Positions 8,226 to 17,612 of a stretch of DNA of 59,403 nucleotides are shown one piece after another. Source of the stretch: Corynebacterium sp. GTDB lineage: Bacteria; Actinomycetota; Actinomycetes; Mycobacteriales; Mycobacteriaceae. The position numbers and the translations under genes were made by a program. The stretch lies in NCBI GenBank assembly GCA_030527885.1, contig JAUMZY010000010.1, forward strand, positions 1-59,403. Reading direction: 5' to 3'. Under the pieces are notes generated by a model that saw nothing but the letters and a program-made list of their open reading frames with translations, did no database searches and was not told the origin of the DNA. Each line of letters opens with the position of its first letter. The first letter of the stretch is position 1.

Positions 8226-9115
8226 TCGTTTTGGTTGAGGCACTCATCGTTGGTATAGAGCAAGAAATCATCAAGGCCATCAATGGTGTCGCGGCAGAAG
8301 AAGTAATGTTCCAGGGCGAGCAAGTTGCGTTGTTGGTTTGTCAGCTGCAGGGTTGGTACCGCTAAGGTCATAATTTGGTTCTCTAACTGGATGAGTACCG
8401 CCCCAAACCGGTCTTCCCAACTGCGTAGCACTGATGAGAGGTGGAAACCGGCGAAGTCGTAGTTGCAGGCGCCTAACCAGCCTACGGCGGCGGGCACATC
8501 GGTGGGGCGGTTTACTGGGGTGATGAGCAGCGCTACGGGGTCGTCGAGACCAAGGGAGGCGGGTATCGGGTCTAAGTTAGGTTCAGGGATTTCCAGGTAA
8601 TCAGTGGTGCGGTGCTTTTCGGTGAGGGAAGCAAAAAAGGCGGCTTTGAGTTCATCACTGTTGTCGGGGAAGTTGCGGCCAGACCAGAATTGTTCTTCCT
8701 CCCAATCCGCGTCGCTGAGTTGTTCTGGGTCGATGCCTTTGGGGCGCTCAAAAAAATCTGCACCAGCATGGGAATAGAAAGGGTGCAGATCGGTGAAGAT
8801 GAGGTCGGTGCTGGGTTCTACCAGGTCGCCTGTGACCCACGGGTAGTAGCCTTGGTTGTGGGTTTGTTGGTGGGTGAGTACTGGCCAGAATCCGCGGGTG
8901 GGGAATTCGTCGACAAGCTGGGCGTATACGGCACGCAGGTCGGGTTTGTGCGGTAGGTGGGCGAGTACTGCTACTGCGGTGGGGTTGGGGGCGTCGTGCG
9001 TGACGACGAGTTCGTGCGGGATGCCCAAACTTTGCAGGAGGGCGGTGAGTTCAGTTATTGGTTGGGGCGTGGGGCAGTGGGGGATGATTCTTCTGGGCCA
9101 CGGTTCGGGGAACAT
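8204..9115 (-). CDS. DUF4253 protein, paralogue 4
   Basis: First and longest gene of the array, about 303 residues, with an extra acidic, aromatic middle segment (about 100-165). It has PTDVPAAVGW, RSWEDRFGA, EHYFFCRDTIDG and the FWWD end. The frame opens 14 codons earlier at 9157, but that start would lie inside the rpf1 terminator, and the family N-terminus aligns with ATG 9115, so 9115 is chosen. It has no clear ribosome site. Its transcript may begin immediately after, or read through, the rpf1 terminator. Confidence 0.85.
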   Translation of the reverse strand: MFPEPWPRRIIPHCPTPQPITELTALLQSLGIPHELVVTHDAPNPTAVAVLAHLPHKPDLRAVYAQLVDEFPTRGFWPVLTHQQTHNQGYYPWVTGDLVEPSTDLIFTDLHPFYSHAGADFFERPKGIDPEQLSDADWEEEQFWSGRNFPDNSDELKAAFFASLTEKHRTTDYLEIPEPNLDPIPASLGLDDPVALLITPVNRPTDVPAAVGWLGACNYDFAGFHLSSVLRSWEDRFGAVLIQLENQIMTLAVPTLQLTNQQRNLLALEHYFFCRDTIDGLDDFLLYTNDECLNQNEWYFWWD

Positions 9116-9140
9116 AGTGGTTAAGTTTAGTCGTGGAAAA

Positions 9141-9178
9141 GCAAAAATCTCCACCAAAAATTTTGGTGGAGATTTGCG
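9141..9178 (-). terminator. rpf1 terminator
   Basis: On the minus strand GCAAATCTCCACC pairs with GGTGGAGATTTTTGC around a short A/T loop, giving a stem followed by a T run. It lies 14 bp after the rpf1 stop and 25 bp before the first DUF4253 gene. Confidence 0.8.
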
Positions 9179-9192
9179 TTAAAAGTAGGAAT

Positions 9193-10030
<838 letters not shown>

Positions 10031-10143
10031 AATCTAACACTAACGATTTATAACGTTTTTGTCACATTTTTGGCCAAGCGGTGACTGAAAAGTGGTCCTG
10101 ATCGGAATAAAACTAACAGTTCAGGGCGAAAATACTCAAGAAA

Positions 10144-10159
10144 TGTGAGCTATCTAACA
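10144..10159. promoter_or_regulatory. Possible GlxR (CRP-like) site
   Basis: TGTGAGCTATCTAACA matches the corynebacterial GlxR consensus TGTGA-N6-TCACA with one mismatch. It lies between the divergent rpf1 and cspB genes. rpf genes are known GlxR targets in C. glutamicum, so the location is sensible, but one degenerate site is weak evidence. Confidence 0.35.
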
Positions 10160-10295
10160 CCCAATTTTTCTGTTGTTATTTTTCCGTTATCTACACTCTA
10201 ACGCCGTCGTGCCGTAATTCGCTAGAATTGATTCTTCCGTCACGTGTTAGATTAAACACTTTTTGGGAGAATACTTATTAGGAAACCATAGGCAG

Positions 10296-10323
10296 TTGAC
10301 TATGCCCCTGTTGCCGTTAAGAT
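10296..10323 (+). promoter_or_regulatory. Predicted cspB promoter
   Basis: TTGACT at 10296-10301 and TAAGAT at 10318-10323 are separated by 16 nt, a good SigA-type promoter. Transcription would start near 10331, giving a short leader of about 45 nt before the AGGAAGGG ribosome site of cspB. Confidence 0.6.
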
Positions 10324-10376
10324 GACTGCTATTAGCAGTAATACGAAAAAATGAGGATTGGTAGGAAGGGTTTATT

Positions 10377-10769
10377 ATGCCTATTGGTAAAGTTAAATGG
10401 TATGATCCGGAGCGCGGTTTCGGTTTTATCTCCAATCCCGGCGATGAAGACTGCTTCGTTAGCAAATCAGTACTGCCCGACGGCGTCACCGAACTCCACC
10501 GCGGACAGCGCGTCGACTTCGATTTCGCCTCCGGCACCAAAGGCCCCCAAGCATTACGCATCAAGCTTGTCGACGAACCCCGCGCCCGCACCCGACGCAT
10601 CGAACATAAATACACTCCCGAGGAACTCGGCTCCCTCATCGCCGACATGGTGACCACCCTAGAAGAACGAGTACAACCCCCACTCACCGCCGGCCGGTAC
10701 CCCGACCGCAAAGAAGGCAAAAAGATCGCCGAAGCCCTACGCATCATCGCCCGCGAACTAGACGCCTAA
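10377..10769 (+). CDS. cspB: Cold-shock domain protein CspB
   Basis: A 130-residue protein with an N-terminal cold-shock domain of about 65 residues. The RNA-binding motif 1 is GFGFI, while motif 2 is changed to DCFVSKS in place of the usual DIFVH. A helical C-terminal extension of about 60 residues follows, as in actinobacterial CspB. Proteins of this type bind single-stranded nucleic acid and act as RNA chaperones. ATG 10377 has a strong AGGAAGGG site. A convergent terminator follows. The altered motif 2 may weaken RNA binding. Confidence 0.9.
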   Translation: MPIGKVKWYDPERGFGFISNPGDEDCFVSKSVLPDGVTELHRGQRVDFDFASGTKGPQALRIKLVDEPRARTRRIEHKYTPEELGSLIADMVTTLEERVQPPLTAGRYPDRKEGKKIAEALRIIARELDA

Positions 10770-10786
10770 CACCTAACACAACCCCC

Positions 10787-10819
10787 AACCACCACACCTG
10801 CCCCAGCAGGTTGGTGGTT
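10787..10819. terminator. Convergent terminator of cspB and the DUF2771 gene
   Basis: AACCACCA and CCTG pair with CAGG and TGGTGGTT around a short C-rich loop. The plus-strand copy runs into a T-rich stretch (tatttctttt). The minus-strand gene ends inside the right arm, so the hairpin probably serves both transcripts. Confidence 0.75.
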
Positions 10820-11348
10820 ATTTCTTTTCCGGAATCCCAATCGACCACGTCGCAGTCTGTGGCGTCTGCTCCCCATTCGCATCATGCCCCACCATGACCG
10901 ACTTAATCTCTATCACAACCAACCGCGGCCGCGCGCCCGAAGCATCCCCCACCGGATCCACCGTCACCGGCACCTCAGACGTGTCCTTCTCATAAGCCCC
11001 ATGCAACGACTCATCATTAGCCGCCGGATTGTCATAAATCGTCAATTGCGTCCAATCATGGTCATACACCGACCGCGGCACCTTAATCGTAATCCGACCA
11101 TCATCCGGCACATCTAGCATCGTCACTTGGTTTTCCGTACACCCACTACCAATCTCACAAATGCTATAAGGCAGAATCTCTTGCTCCTGACCATTAGCAG
11201 TGACAGTAATAGCCACATCCTTCGGGTCGGGGCCGGGGCGATTATTCCACCAATTTTGAAACACCACTGACACAATCACCACCACAACAACCGCAACCAC
11301 TAACGCCACGATTTGCTGTATATTCTTCCGGCGCGTCCTTCGACTCAT
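10818..11348 (-). CDS. DUF2771-type membrane-anchored protein
   Basis: 176 residues. A basic N-terminus (five Arg/Lys in the first eight positions) precedes one Val-rich membrane anchor at about 13-32. A Pro/Asn-rich linker and an extracellular beta-rich domain follow, with two Cys (about 63 and 69) that could form a disulfide. Size and layout fit the DUF2771 family of corynebacteria and mycobacteria, whose role is unknown. AGGA lies about 10 nt before the ATG. It follows the glutamine cyclotransferase gene by 11 bp and is probably co-transcribed. Confidence 0.75.
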   Translation of the reverse strand: MSRRTRRKNIQQIVALVVAVVVVVIVSVVFQNWWNNRPGPDPKDVAITVTANGQEQEILPYSICEIGSGCTENQVTMLDVPDDGRITIKVPRSVYDHDWTQLTIYDNPAANDESLHGAYEKDTSEVPVTVDPVGDASGARPRLVVIEIKSVMVGHDANGEQTPQTATWSIGIPEKK

Positions 11349-11359
11349 GGGTGTTTATC

Positions 11360-12196
11360 CTAGTCTGCTTTGTTCTTAAACCGCACTTCATACAAATCCG
11401 GCCACCGCTTACCCGTTATATAAAACCGATCAGTCCCCGGAATATGCGCAATACCATTGAGCACATTATTAGAATCTGGCGCCGCATTATTCGGCACAGT
11501 CGACGCATCAATAATCCCCGTCACCTGCCCCGAATCCACATCAATCCGATAAATATCCGTACTCAAAAACACATTCGAATACACCAAGCGGCGGCCATCC
11601 GCCCCAGGCACACACTCCAACTCATTAAGCTCCGCCGCCGGTTCACCCGACAACGTCACCCGCACCCGCGACCGCTCCGCAAACGTATCCGGATCCACCA
11701 ACCGCAACTCATTCGTACCATCCGACATCACCACCACATCATCAAACGAACACAGCCCCCACCCCTCACCGCTATACCGGGCAGACCCAATCTCCGCCAA
11801 CGTCACAGCATCCCGCTTATAAGCCACCCCAGCCTGCCACGTTAACTCCCACACCACATCACCAACCCGAGTCACACCCTCCCCAAAATGCGACGCATCA
11901 ATATCATGCGAATCAGACTGCTCATTATTCACCGTCGTGTGATAAATCCGGCTCTTCCCCTTCCAGCCCGTACTCACCAACAACTTATCCCCATCAACCT
12001 CCAACCCCTGGGTAAACGACGTCGCATCAAACGGATGCCGCTGCACAATCTCCACCCTCAACCGCTCCACAGCCTGCGGCAACGGACTCGGAACCACCGG
12101 CGCCGGAGCAGAAGAACTCCCACAACCCCCAACCAACGAAGACAACGACGCCACAACAACCAGCGGAACCACAATAGCCAACTTCATAAAAACCAT
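11360..12196 (-). CDS. Glutamine cyclotransferase lipoprotein
   Basis: A 278-residue protein with a lipoprotein signal (Leu-Val-Gly-Gly-Cys, about residues 21-25). A beta-propeller domain follows with family motifs HPFDATSFTQGLEV, ELTW and NVLNGIAHIPGTDRFYITGK. Family members form N-terminal pyroglutamate from glutamine on peptides and proteins. It should sit on the outer face of the membrane. AGGG lies 4 nt before ATG 12196; an internal ATG at 12187 would also give a proper signal. It is first of two genes with the DUF2771 protein. Confidence 0.9.
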   Translation of the reverse strand: MVFMKLAIVVPLVVVASLSSLVGGCGSSSAPAPVVPSPLPQAVERLRVEIVQRHPFDATSFTQGLEVDGDKLLVSTGWKGKSRIYHTTVNNEQSDSHDIDASHFGEGVTRVGDVVWELTWQAGVAYKRDAVTLAEIGSARYSGEGWGLCSFDDVVVMSDGTNELRLVDPDTFAERSRVRVTLSGEPAAELNELECVPGADGRRLVYSNVFLSTDIYRIDVDSGQVTGIIDASTVPNNAAPDSNNVLNGIAHIPGTDRFYITGKRWPDLYEVRFKNKAD

Positions 12197-12263
12197 AGTG
12201 CCCTAAAACTTCAGCGGGGACTAATACTCAACCGTGTGCAAACCGAAACCAACATACGAAATA

Positions 12264-12985
12264 ATGGACACCGTGCCACACGACGATGAAAGAAGAACAG
12301 TCCACCCCAAGAAACCGCACAAACTACTGCTCAGCAACCTAGCAGTCAATATTGCTCGTGCCGCCACCTAGGCGCAACCGACGTCGCCAACAACGCCGTC
12401 ATCCACCAATTCGTCGCCCACGTCCCCGGCTACACCGGCTGGGAATGGAACGTAGTCCTAGCCTGCGCCGCCAGCTCCCGCTGGATCACCGTCTCCGAAC
12501 TCGTACTCCTCCCTGGCCGCGCAGCTCTCCAAGCACCCGAATGGGTTCCCTACCAAAACCGCATCCAACCCGGCGACCTCGGCCCCGGCGACCACATGCC
12601 CACCCCCATCAACGACACCCGACTCACCACCACCAAAGAAAACGCCGCAGCCATCAACCTACCGCTACCCACGACGTCGAAAAGCAACCGCATGCTCTCC
12701 ACCGACGGCCTCAACCAAGCCCTACACCGCTGGCAAACCGGCGAATACGGACCCCAATCACCCCACGCCCGACAATCCAAACTCAAATGCGCCAGCTGCG
12801 CCTTCTACCTACCGCTACCAGCTGCCGGCGTCGGCGTGTGCGCCAACGAATACTCCGCCGACGGCTCCGTCGTCGCTACCAAATACGGCTGCGGCGCCCA
12901 CTCCCAAACCCCACAACCACAACCCAAAGGCAAACCCACCCGCAAACCCTTCTACGACGACAAACCCATACCCGTCGACATCTAA
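12264..12985 (+). pseudogene. DUF3027 protein gene with a frame disruption
   Basis: From ATG 12264 the frame codes the expected N-terminus (LLLSNLAVNIARAA) but ends at TAG 12369-12371. The remainder is intact in another frame from about 12362, with no start codon: HLGATDVANN, HVPGYTGWEWN, GDLGPGDHM, and the end VCANEYSADGSVVATKYGCG with Cys residues typical of DUF3027. Restoring one base near 12355-12365 (for example CC to CCC) rejoins the two parts. Family proteins usually have about ten more residues at this junction, so a small deletion may also be present. It is either a real inactivation or a sequence error. A copy of CGTCGAAAAGC lies at 12675. Confidence 0.75.
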
Positions 12986-13141
12986 CCCCACATGTTGACT
13001 ACATCACTTTAACTGCAAAAAAGTTTGTTCCTTACACAGGTTAAGTGCCATTCTATTAAGTGGAAGTTTTGCTACTTGTTGCTGAGCTGGGGCCAATACC
13101 ACCCCAACCAGTAACAAAACCACAGAAACCCAGGAGCAGAC

Positions 13142-14602
13142 ATGGCAAAAACCACCGCGGCCGATACACCAAGTGCTATCGACCGCTATTTTGAGATCTC
13201 ACAACGCGGCTCCACCGTCGCCACCGAGATCCGCGCCGGCGTAGTGACATTCTTCGCAATGGCCTACATCATCATCCTCAACCCCCTCATCGTCGGCACC
13301 GGCGCAGACATTAACGGCAAAGTACTCGGCGTCCCCCAAGTAGCAGCCGCCACCGCCCTCGCGGCCGGCATCATGACCATCATCTTCGGCCTCACCGCCA
13401 GATACCCCTTCGGCATCGCCACCGGCCTCGGCATCAACACCCTCGTAGCCGTCACCCTCGTCGCCACCGAAGGCCTCACCTGGCAAGAAGCCATGGGCCT
13501 AGTCGTCCTCGACGGCCTCATCATCGTGGCACTAGCCCTCTCCGGGTTCCGCATGGCCGTCTTCAACGCCATCCCCCAAGAAATCAAAGCCGCAATGGGC
13601 GTCGGCATCGGCATGTTCATCGCCATGATCGGCCTCGTCGACGCCGGCTTTGTCCGCCGCATCCCCGACGCCGCCAACACAACCGTACCCGTCGGCCTCG
13701 GCACCGGCGGCTCCATCTCATCCTGGCCCACCTTCGTCTTCGTCATCGGCCTCATCATCTGCGGCGTCATGGTGGCGCGCCGGGTGCGCGGCGGTCTCTT
13801 CATCGGCATCGTGCTGACTACCATCATCGCCATGATCGTGGAGACTATCACCCATGCTGGGCCGTCCGTTGTGGATGGAAAACCTGTTCCCACCGGTTGG
13901 AACCTTGCGGTACCCACCCTGCCTGACAGCATCGGCGGGCTGCCAGATTTATCCATTGTGGGTGGCATTTCCCTCTTCGGTGCATTCAGCCGCATCGGGG
14001 TGCTGGCTGCCGTGCTGGTGTTGTTCACCCTGGTTCTCGCAAACTTTTTCGATGCCATGGGTACCATGACAGCCCTAGGCAAACAGGCTGGCTTGGCCGA
14101 CAAAAACGGCAACCTACCAAACCTGAAAACCGCCCTGGTGGTGGAAGGCGCCGGCGCCATCGTTGGCGGTGCGGCGAGTGCTTCGTCGAACACCGTGTAT
14201 GTGGATTCCGCCGCCGGCATTGCGGATGGCGCCCGCACAGGACTGGCCAACGTGGTCACCGGTTTGCTGTTCCTGCTGGCCATGTTCCTCACCCCGCTGT
14301 ACTCAATCGTGCCGATCGAAGCTGCTTCACCGGTGTTGGTTGTGGTGGGGGCGCTCATGATGGGGCAAATTCGGGAAATTGATTTCACACAGTTCCACAT
14401 CGCCCTGCCCGCATTCCTGACCATCGTGATCATGCCGTTCACCTACTCTATCGCCAACGGCATTGGCGTGGGCTTCATTGCCTACGTGGTGATCAACATT
14501 GCCGTGGGCAAGATCAAAGACATTCACTGGATCATGTGGCTGTTGTCCGCATTGTTCCTGGTGTATTTCGCCGCTGATCCGATTTTGAAAGCGGTGGGGT
14601 GA
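13142..14602 (+). CDS. NCS2 family purine permease (AzgA/PbuG type)
   Basis: A 486-residue polytopic membrane protein with about 12-13 hydrophobic segments. The start ISQRGSTVATEIRAGVVTFF and the internal NFFDAMGTMTALGKQAGL are typical of AzgA-type guanine/hypoxanthine:proton symporters. A further segment, SASSNTVYVDSAAG, fits the same family. It would take up purine bases. The ATG at 13142 follows an AGGAGC site. It has its own upstream region of about 155 bp after the disrupted DUF3027 gene. The substrate cannot be fixed from sequence. Confidence 0.9.
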   Translation: MAKTTAADTPSAIDRYFEISQRGSTVATEIRAGVVTFFAMAYIIILNPLIVGTGADINGKVLGVPQVAAATALAAGIMTIIFGLTARYPFGIATGLGINTLVAVTLVATEGLTWQEAMGLVVLDGLIIVALALSGFRMAVFNAIPQEIKAAMGVGIGMFIAMIGLVDAGFVRRIPDAANTTVPVGLGTGGSISSWPTFVFVIGLIICGVMVARRVRGGLFIGIVLTTIIAMIVETITHAGPSVVDGKPVPTGWNLAVPTLPDSIGGLPDLSIVGGISLFGAFSRIGVLAAVLVLFTLVLANFFDAMGTMTALGKQAGLADKNGNLPNLKTALVVEGAGAIVGGAASASSNTVYVDSAAGIADGARTGLANVVTGLLFLLAMFLTPLYSIVPIEAASPVLVVVGALMMGQIREIDFTQFHIALPAFLTIVIMPFTYSIANGIGVGFIAYVVINIAVGKIKDIHWIMWLLSALFLVYFAADPILKAVG

Positions 14603-14701
14603 TGACTTCAAGCGGAGCTGATTTTGCTTTCAGCGGAGCTGATTACTTCAAGCGTGAGCTGACTTTTCAAGCGTAAGTTGATGACTTCAAGCGTAAGCTG
14701 A
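14603..14701. repeat. Five imperfect 20-bp tandem repeats
   Basis: Five units built on acttcaagcg(g/t)(a/g)agctga start near 14605, 14626, 14645, 14664 and 14684, at a period of about 20 bp. They fill the gap between the permease stop and the methyltransferase gene. A copy of GCTTTTCGACG follows immediately at 14703. The units are too divergent for a CRISPR, and there are no spacers. Confidence 0.8.
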
Positions 14702-14788
14702 CGCTTTTCGACGCTCCCACGTGCGTTGCGGGGAAGTGCTGTGCTGCAACTTCAACGTTGTGGCACACATCGCCTACCCTTAAACACC

Positions 14789-15646
14789 ATGGACATCACC
14801 CACATTTCCGACCCCACTGACCCACGGCTGGCGGATTTCCGCGACCTGAAACACTCCGATAACCGCCCCGATTTGCCCGGTGGCAAAGGCCTGGTTATCG
14901 CCGAAGGCCCCTTGGTTGTGGAACGCCTATTGCGGTCCCGCTATCCCGTGCGCACGTTGGTGGGGTTTCCTGCCAAGTTGGAGAAATTTCTAGCGCAGCC
15001 ACACGTGCAGGATCTTGTGGCGGATGTGGCAGTGTACTCCCTCGACCGAGCCACGTTAGCGGATGTTGCAGGCTACGACATGCATCGGGGATTGTTGGCG
15101 GCAGCTGACCGAATTCCACCAGACAACATCAGTGATGTGATCGCCAACGCCACCACCGTGGTGGTGTTAGAAGGCGTGGGGGACCATGAGAATATAGGTT
15201 CGATATTCCGTAATGCTGCCGGCTTGGGGATTGATGCGATTCTCTTCGGCAATGGGTGCGCGGATCCCCTCTACCGTCGATCAGTTCGAGTCTCAATGGG
15301 GCATGTACTTCATATGCCCAGCGCCTATTTTGAGGGGAAATACACCAACTGGCAATATGGCCTAGAGCAGCTCAAAGACGCTGGCTTTCACGTGGTATCA
15401 CTCACCCCCAATGAACAAGCAGTACCATTAACGCAGGCGCTTTACGACGCCACAGGTTCCCCGTACCCCAAAGTTGCGTTATTGGTTGGGGCCGAAGGCC
15501 CAGGGTTAACTGAACACGCCATGCGTCAAACAGATATTCGAGCCAGAATTCCCATGGCGGCCGGTACGGATTCCCTCAACGTGGCCACCGCTACCGCCAT
15601 TGCGCTGTACGAACGGCAGCGGGGCATTGCTGCATTGAATGCTTAA
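14789..15646 (+). CDS. SpoU/TrmH-family RNA 2'-O-methyltransferase
   Basis: A 285-residue protein with the three SPOUT motifs: motif 1 in ENIGSIFRNAAGLG, motif 2 in LLVGAEGPGLT, motif 3 in DSLNVATATAIALYE. The N-terminal part (about 1-110) resembles the substrate-binding domain of TrmH-like enzymes. These trefoil-knot enzymes methylate ribose 2'-OH in rRNA or tRNA using S-adenosylmethionine. The frame extends 21 codons upstream to 14726, but the conserved region begins at ATG 14789. The target base is unknown. Confidence 0.88.
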   Translation: MDITHISDPTDPRLADFRDLKHSDNRPDLPGGKGLVIAEGPLVVERLLRSRYPVRTLVGFPAKLEKFLAQPHVQDLVADVAVYSLDRATLADVAGYDMHRGLLAAADRIPPDNISDVIANATTVVVLEGVGDHENIGSIFRNAAGLGIDAILFGNGCADPLYRRSVRVSMGHVLHMPSAYFEGKYTNWQYGLEQLKDAGFHVVSLTPNEQAVPLTQALYDATGSPYPKVALLVGAEGPGLTEHAMRQTDIRARIPMAAGTDSLNVATATAIALYERQRGIAALNA

Positions 15647-15683
15647 CGCCCTGGCGCGCTGATTCTTGGGGTATTTCCTTCGG

Positions 15684-17468
15684 TTATTTCTTCGTGCGGC
15701 TGCGCCGCCCGAATCCCCGACGTTTTTTCTTGGGGGCTTCTGTTGGTTCGGCTGGTTCTTTTGATTCTTTAGGGGCGGGTGCTTCCGTAGGTGTTTTAAC
15801 TGGTGCTTTTGGCGCTGTTTCCGCTGCTGGTTTGGTTGGGGTTTCGGGAGCTTTGGGGCTTGTTACGGTGCGCGTTGTAGTGTCGGCTGGGAAGGCCTTG
15901 GTTTCCGGGGGTTGGGATTTCTCCTGTGATTGTTTTGGTTGTTGTGTTTGGGGTTGTGGGGTTGGTTGCTGTGCGGCAGGTTTTTGTGTGGTGCCAGTGG
16001 ATTGGGGTGTGACGTCAGAGGCTGCGAAGCTGGCGGTTTCTGGGGTGGTTTGTTTAGGTGCTGGTTTGGCTGCTGGTTTAGCTGCCTGAGCTTTGGTTTT
16101 CTTGGCTTGTTTTTCCTGCTCTTTAGCCTTTTTTGCTCCGGCTTTTACGGCGGTGGAATCAATTACTTTGGTGTCAGTGGATTCTTTGGCAGGGGTGGTG
16201 ACTGCTTCTACTCCAATGGCATCGGCTGTGGTGATGGCCTCCATGCTGACGGTTTCTGGCGTGGGGGTGTCAGAGGGTTTGGGAGTTTTAGGTGTTTCTG
16301 AGGCTCCAGATTCTTCTGGAATGCCAGATGCTTCTGAAGATTTAGAAGCTGGGGCTTTTTTCTTTTTGGCAGGGGCGGTTTCTGTTGGTTTTGCTGCCTT
16401 GGGTGTAGTGGCCTCGGGTTTTGCGGCAGCTTTGGTGTCTTTGGTTTTGGTGGTGTTAGCGGTCTTGGCGGTTTTTTCCGTCGCAGATGCTTCTGTTACA
16501 GACGCTTCCGTTGTGGCATCTGCTGGTTCGGTGGTTTTCTCGTTAGCTTTGTCGGCTTTGTTGTCGGCGGGCTTGATGGGTGCGGGGCGATCTGTGTGCC
16601 GCAGTCGTTCTTTGAAATCGCCCCCGAATCTTGCCAGGCGTTCCCGGAATCGTGAGGCAAGGCTCTTGGTTTTCGTCACCGATTTCTTTGTTAACGCAAC
16701 TGCTTCTTCGGCGTATTTGGAGCTGCCGTCGACATCGTCGAATTCGTCTATACGTTCGTAGTCATCGAATTCACTACGGGTGGCTCCTAGGCTTAGTTTT
16801 GCAGAGGATCGTTCCGCTAAGGTGCCCACGTCGACAGGCTGCCGGTAGGTGATTTTCGGCTCGGGGCGGCCGTCGATAGCATACGCAACTATATTAATAT
16901 CGGGGCAGGTAGCCATATCAAAACCCAGCCACGAGCGTTGTGCATGCAGCGCCAAATCAATGGGGCTGAACGGCAACGCTATTCCGGAGGTTTCCGTAGC
17001 GTGGTAGCCAGCCCAGTAGGAACTTTCGAACGTTTCCACTAAACCTAGGTCTTCGTACACTTTTTCGTCTACGGCGGAGAAAGCGCGTTTGAGATTACCG
17101 TTGGACCAGTGGGCGAATGCGCCGTAACTTGTGCCGGTGTTGGTGGCGCACACGTACACGTCGGTGGCGGGGATGACGGTGCGTAGTGCTGGGTCAATGC
17201 TGGAGATCGTGGTGATGTCGTCCACGACTGTTTGGATGATGGATAGGCCGGGGAAGCCGGCGATATAGAATTCGGAGCGGGAGGGTTGGGCGGAGCGGTT
17301 GAGTGCGAACTGCCCGATGGGGGTGATGGGCCACCTAGGGTTGAGTTGGGACAGTAGCTTGCGGCCAAACCCCCGATCGGCGCGCGGCATGGTGGCTATA
17401 ACTTTTTCGGGTTGGGTGGCGGTAACGAACCACAGGGTGACTACCGTCTCATGGGATGAGGAATCCAA
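15684..17468 (-). CDS. DUF6928-type protein with long low-complexity tail
   Basis: 594 residues. Residues 1-210 form a folded domain recalling DUF6928, with Gly-Phe-Pro-Gly, FAHWSNGNLKRAFS, YWAGYH and LPFSPIDLALHA segments. From about residue 280 to the end the protein is a charged Lys/Ala/Pro/Thr/Glu tail that closes with a basic cluster (KKKRRGFGRRSRTKK). That end could bind nucleic acid, phospholipid or polyphosphate. The start is a TTG at 17468 with AAAGGA 8 nt ahead. It follows sepH on the same strand by 144 bp. Function unknown. Confidence 0.8.
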   Translation of the reverse strand: MDSSSHETVVTLWFVTATQPEKVIATMPRADRGFGRKLLSQLNPRWPITPIGQFALNRSAQPSRSEFYIAGFPGLSIIQTVVDDITTISSIDPALRTVIPATDVYVCATNTGTSYGAFAHWSNGNLKRAFSAVDEKVYEDLGLVETFESSYWAGYHATETSGIALPFSPIDLALHAQRSWLGFDMATCPDINIVAYAIDGRPEPKITYRQPVDVGTLAERSSAKLSLGATRSEFDDYERIDEFDDVDGSSKYAEEAVALTKKSVTKTKSLASRFRERLARFGGDFKERLRHTDRPAPIKPADNKADKANEKTTEPADATTEASVTEASATEKTAKTANTTKTKDTKAAAKPEATTPKAAKPTETAPAKKKKAPASKSSEASGIPEESGASETPKTPKPSDTPTPETVSMEAITTADAIGVEAVTTPAKESTDTKVIDSTAVKAGAKKAKEQEKQAKKTKAQAAKPAAKPAPKQTTPETASFAASDVTPQSTGTTQKPAAQQPTPQPQTQQPKQSQEKSQPPETKAFPADTTTRTVTSPKAPETPTKPAAETAPKAPVKTPTEAPAPKESKEPAEPTEAPKKKRRGFGRRSRTKK

Positions 17469-17612
17469 TGCAACTATCCTTTAAACTTCTACACAGACAG
17501 TAGCCAATAGTAACTGTACTGCGAATTTGTATAAAATCTGGTGGGTATTGCTGTGGTTATTGACCTTAGTAAAAACAAAAAGAGAAGGTAACTCCCGGCG
17601 CCGAAAAATGTT

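Noticed and set aside
7434-8243. Upstream ATG of DUF4253 paralogue 3
   Set aside because: ATG 8225 gives a length closer to the family start, although 8243 cannot be excluded.
12352-13044. 230-codon Arg/Pro-rich plus-strand frame
   Set aside because: It is the out-of-frame shadow of the conserved DUF3027 coding sequence; Arg/Pro/His richness is typical of a GC-rich frame shadow.
13264-14442. 392-codon minus-strand frame opposite the purine permease
   Set aside because: The plus strand codes a complete recognisable NCS2 permease; the reverse frame has Met/Thr/Arg bias and no family features.
14603-14701. Possible CRISPR array
   Set aside because: Units are directly adjacent with no spacers, they are degenerate, and no cas genes are in the window.
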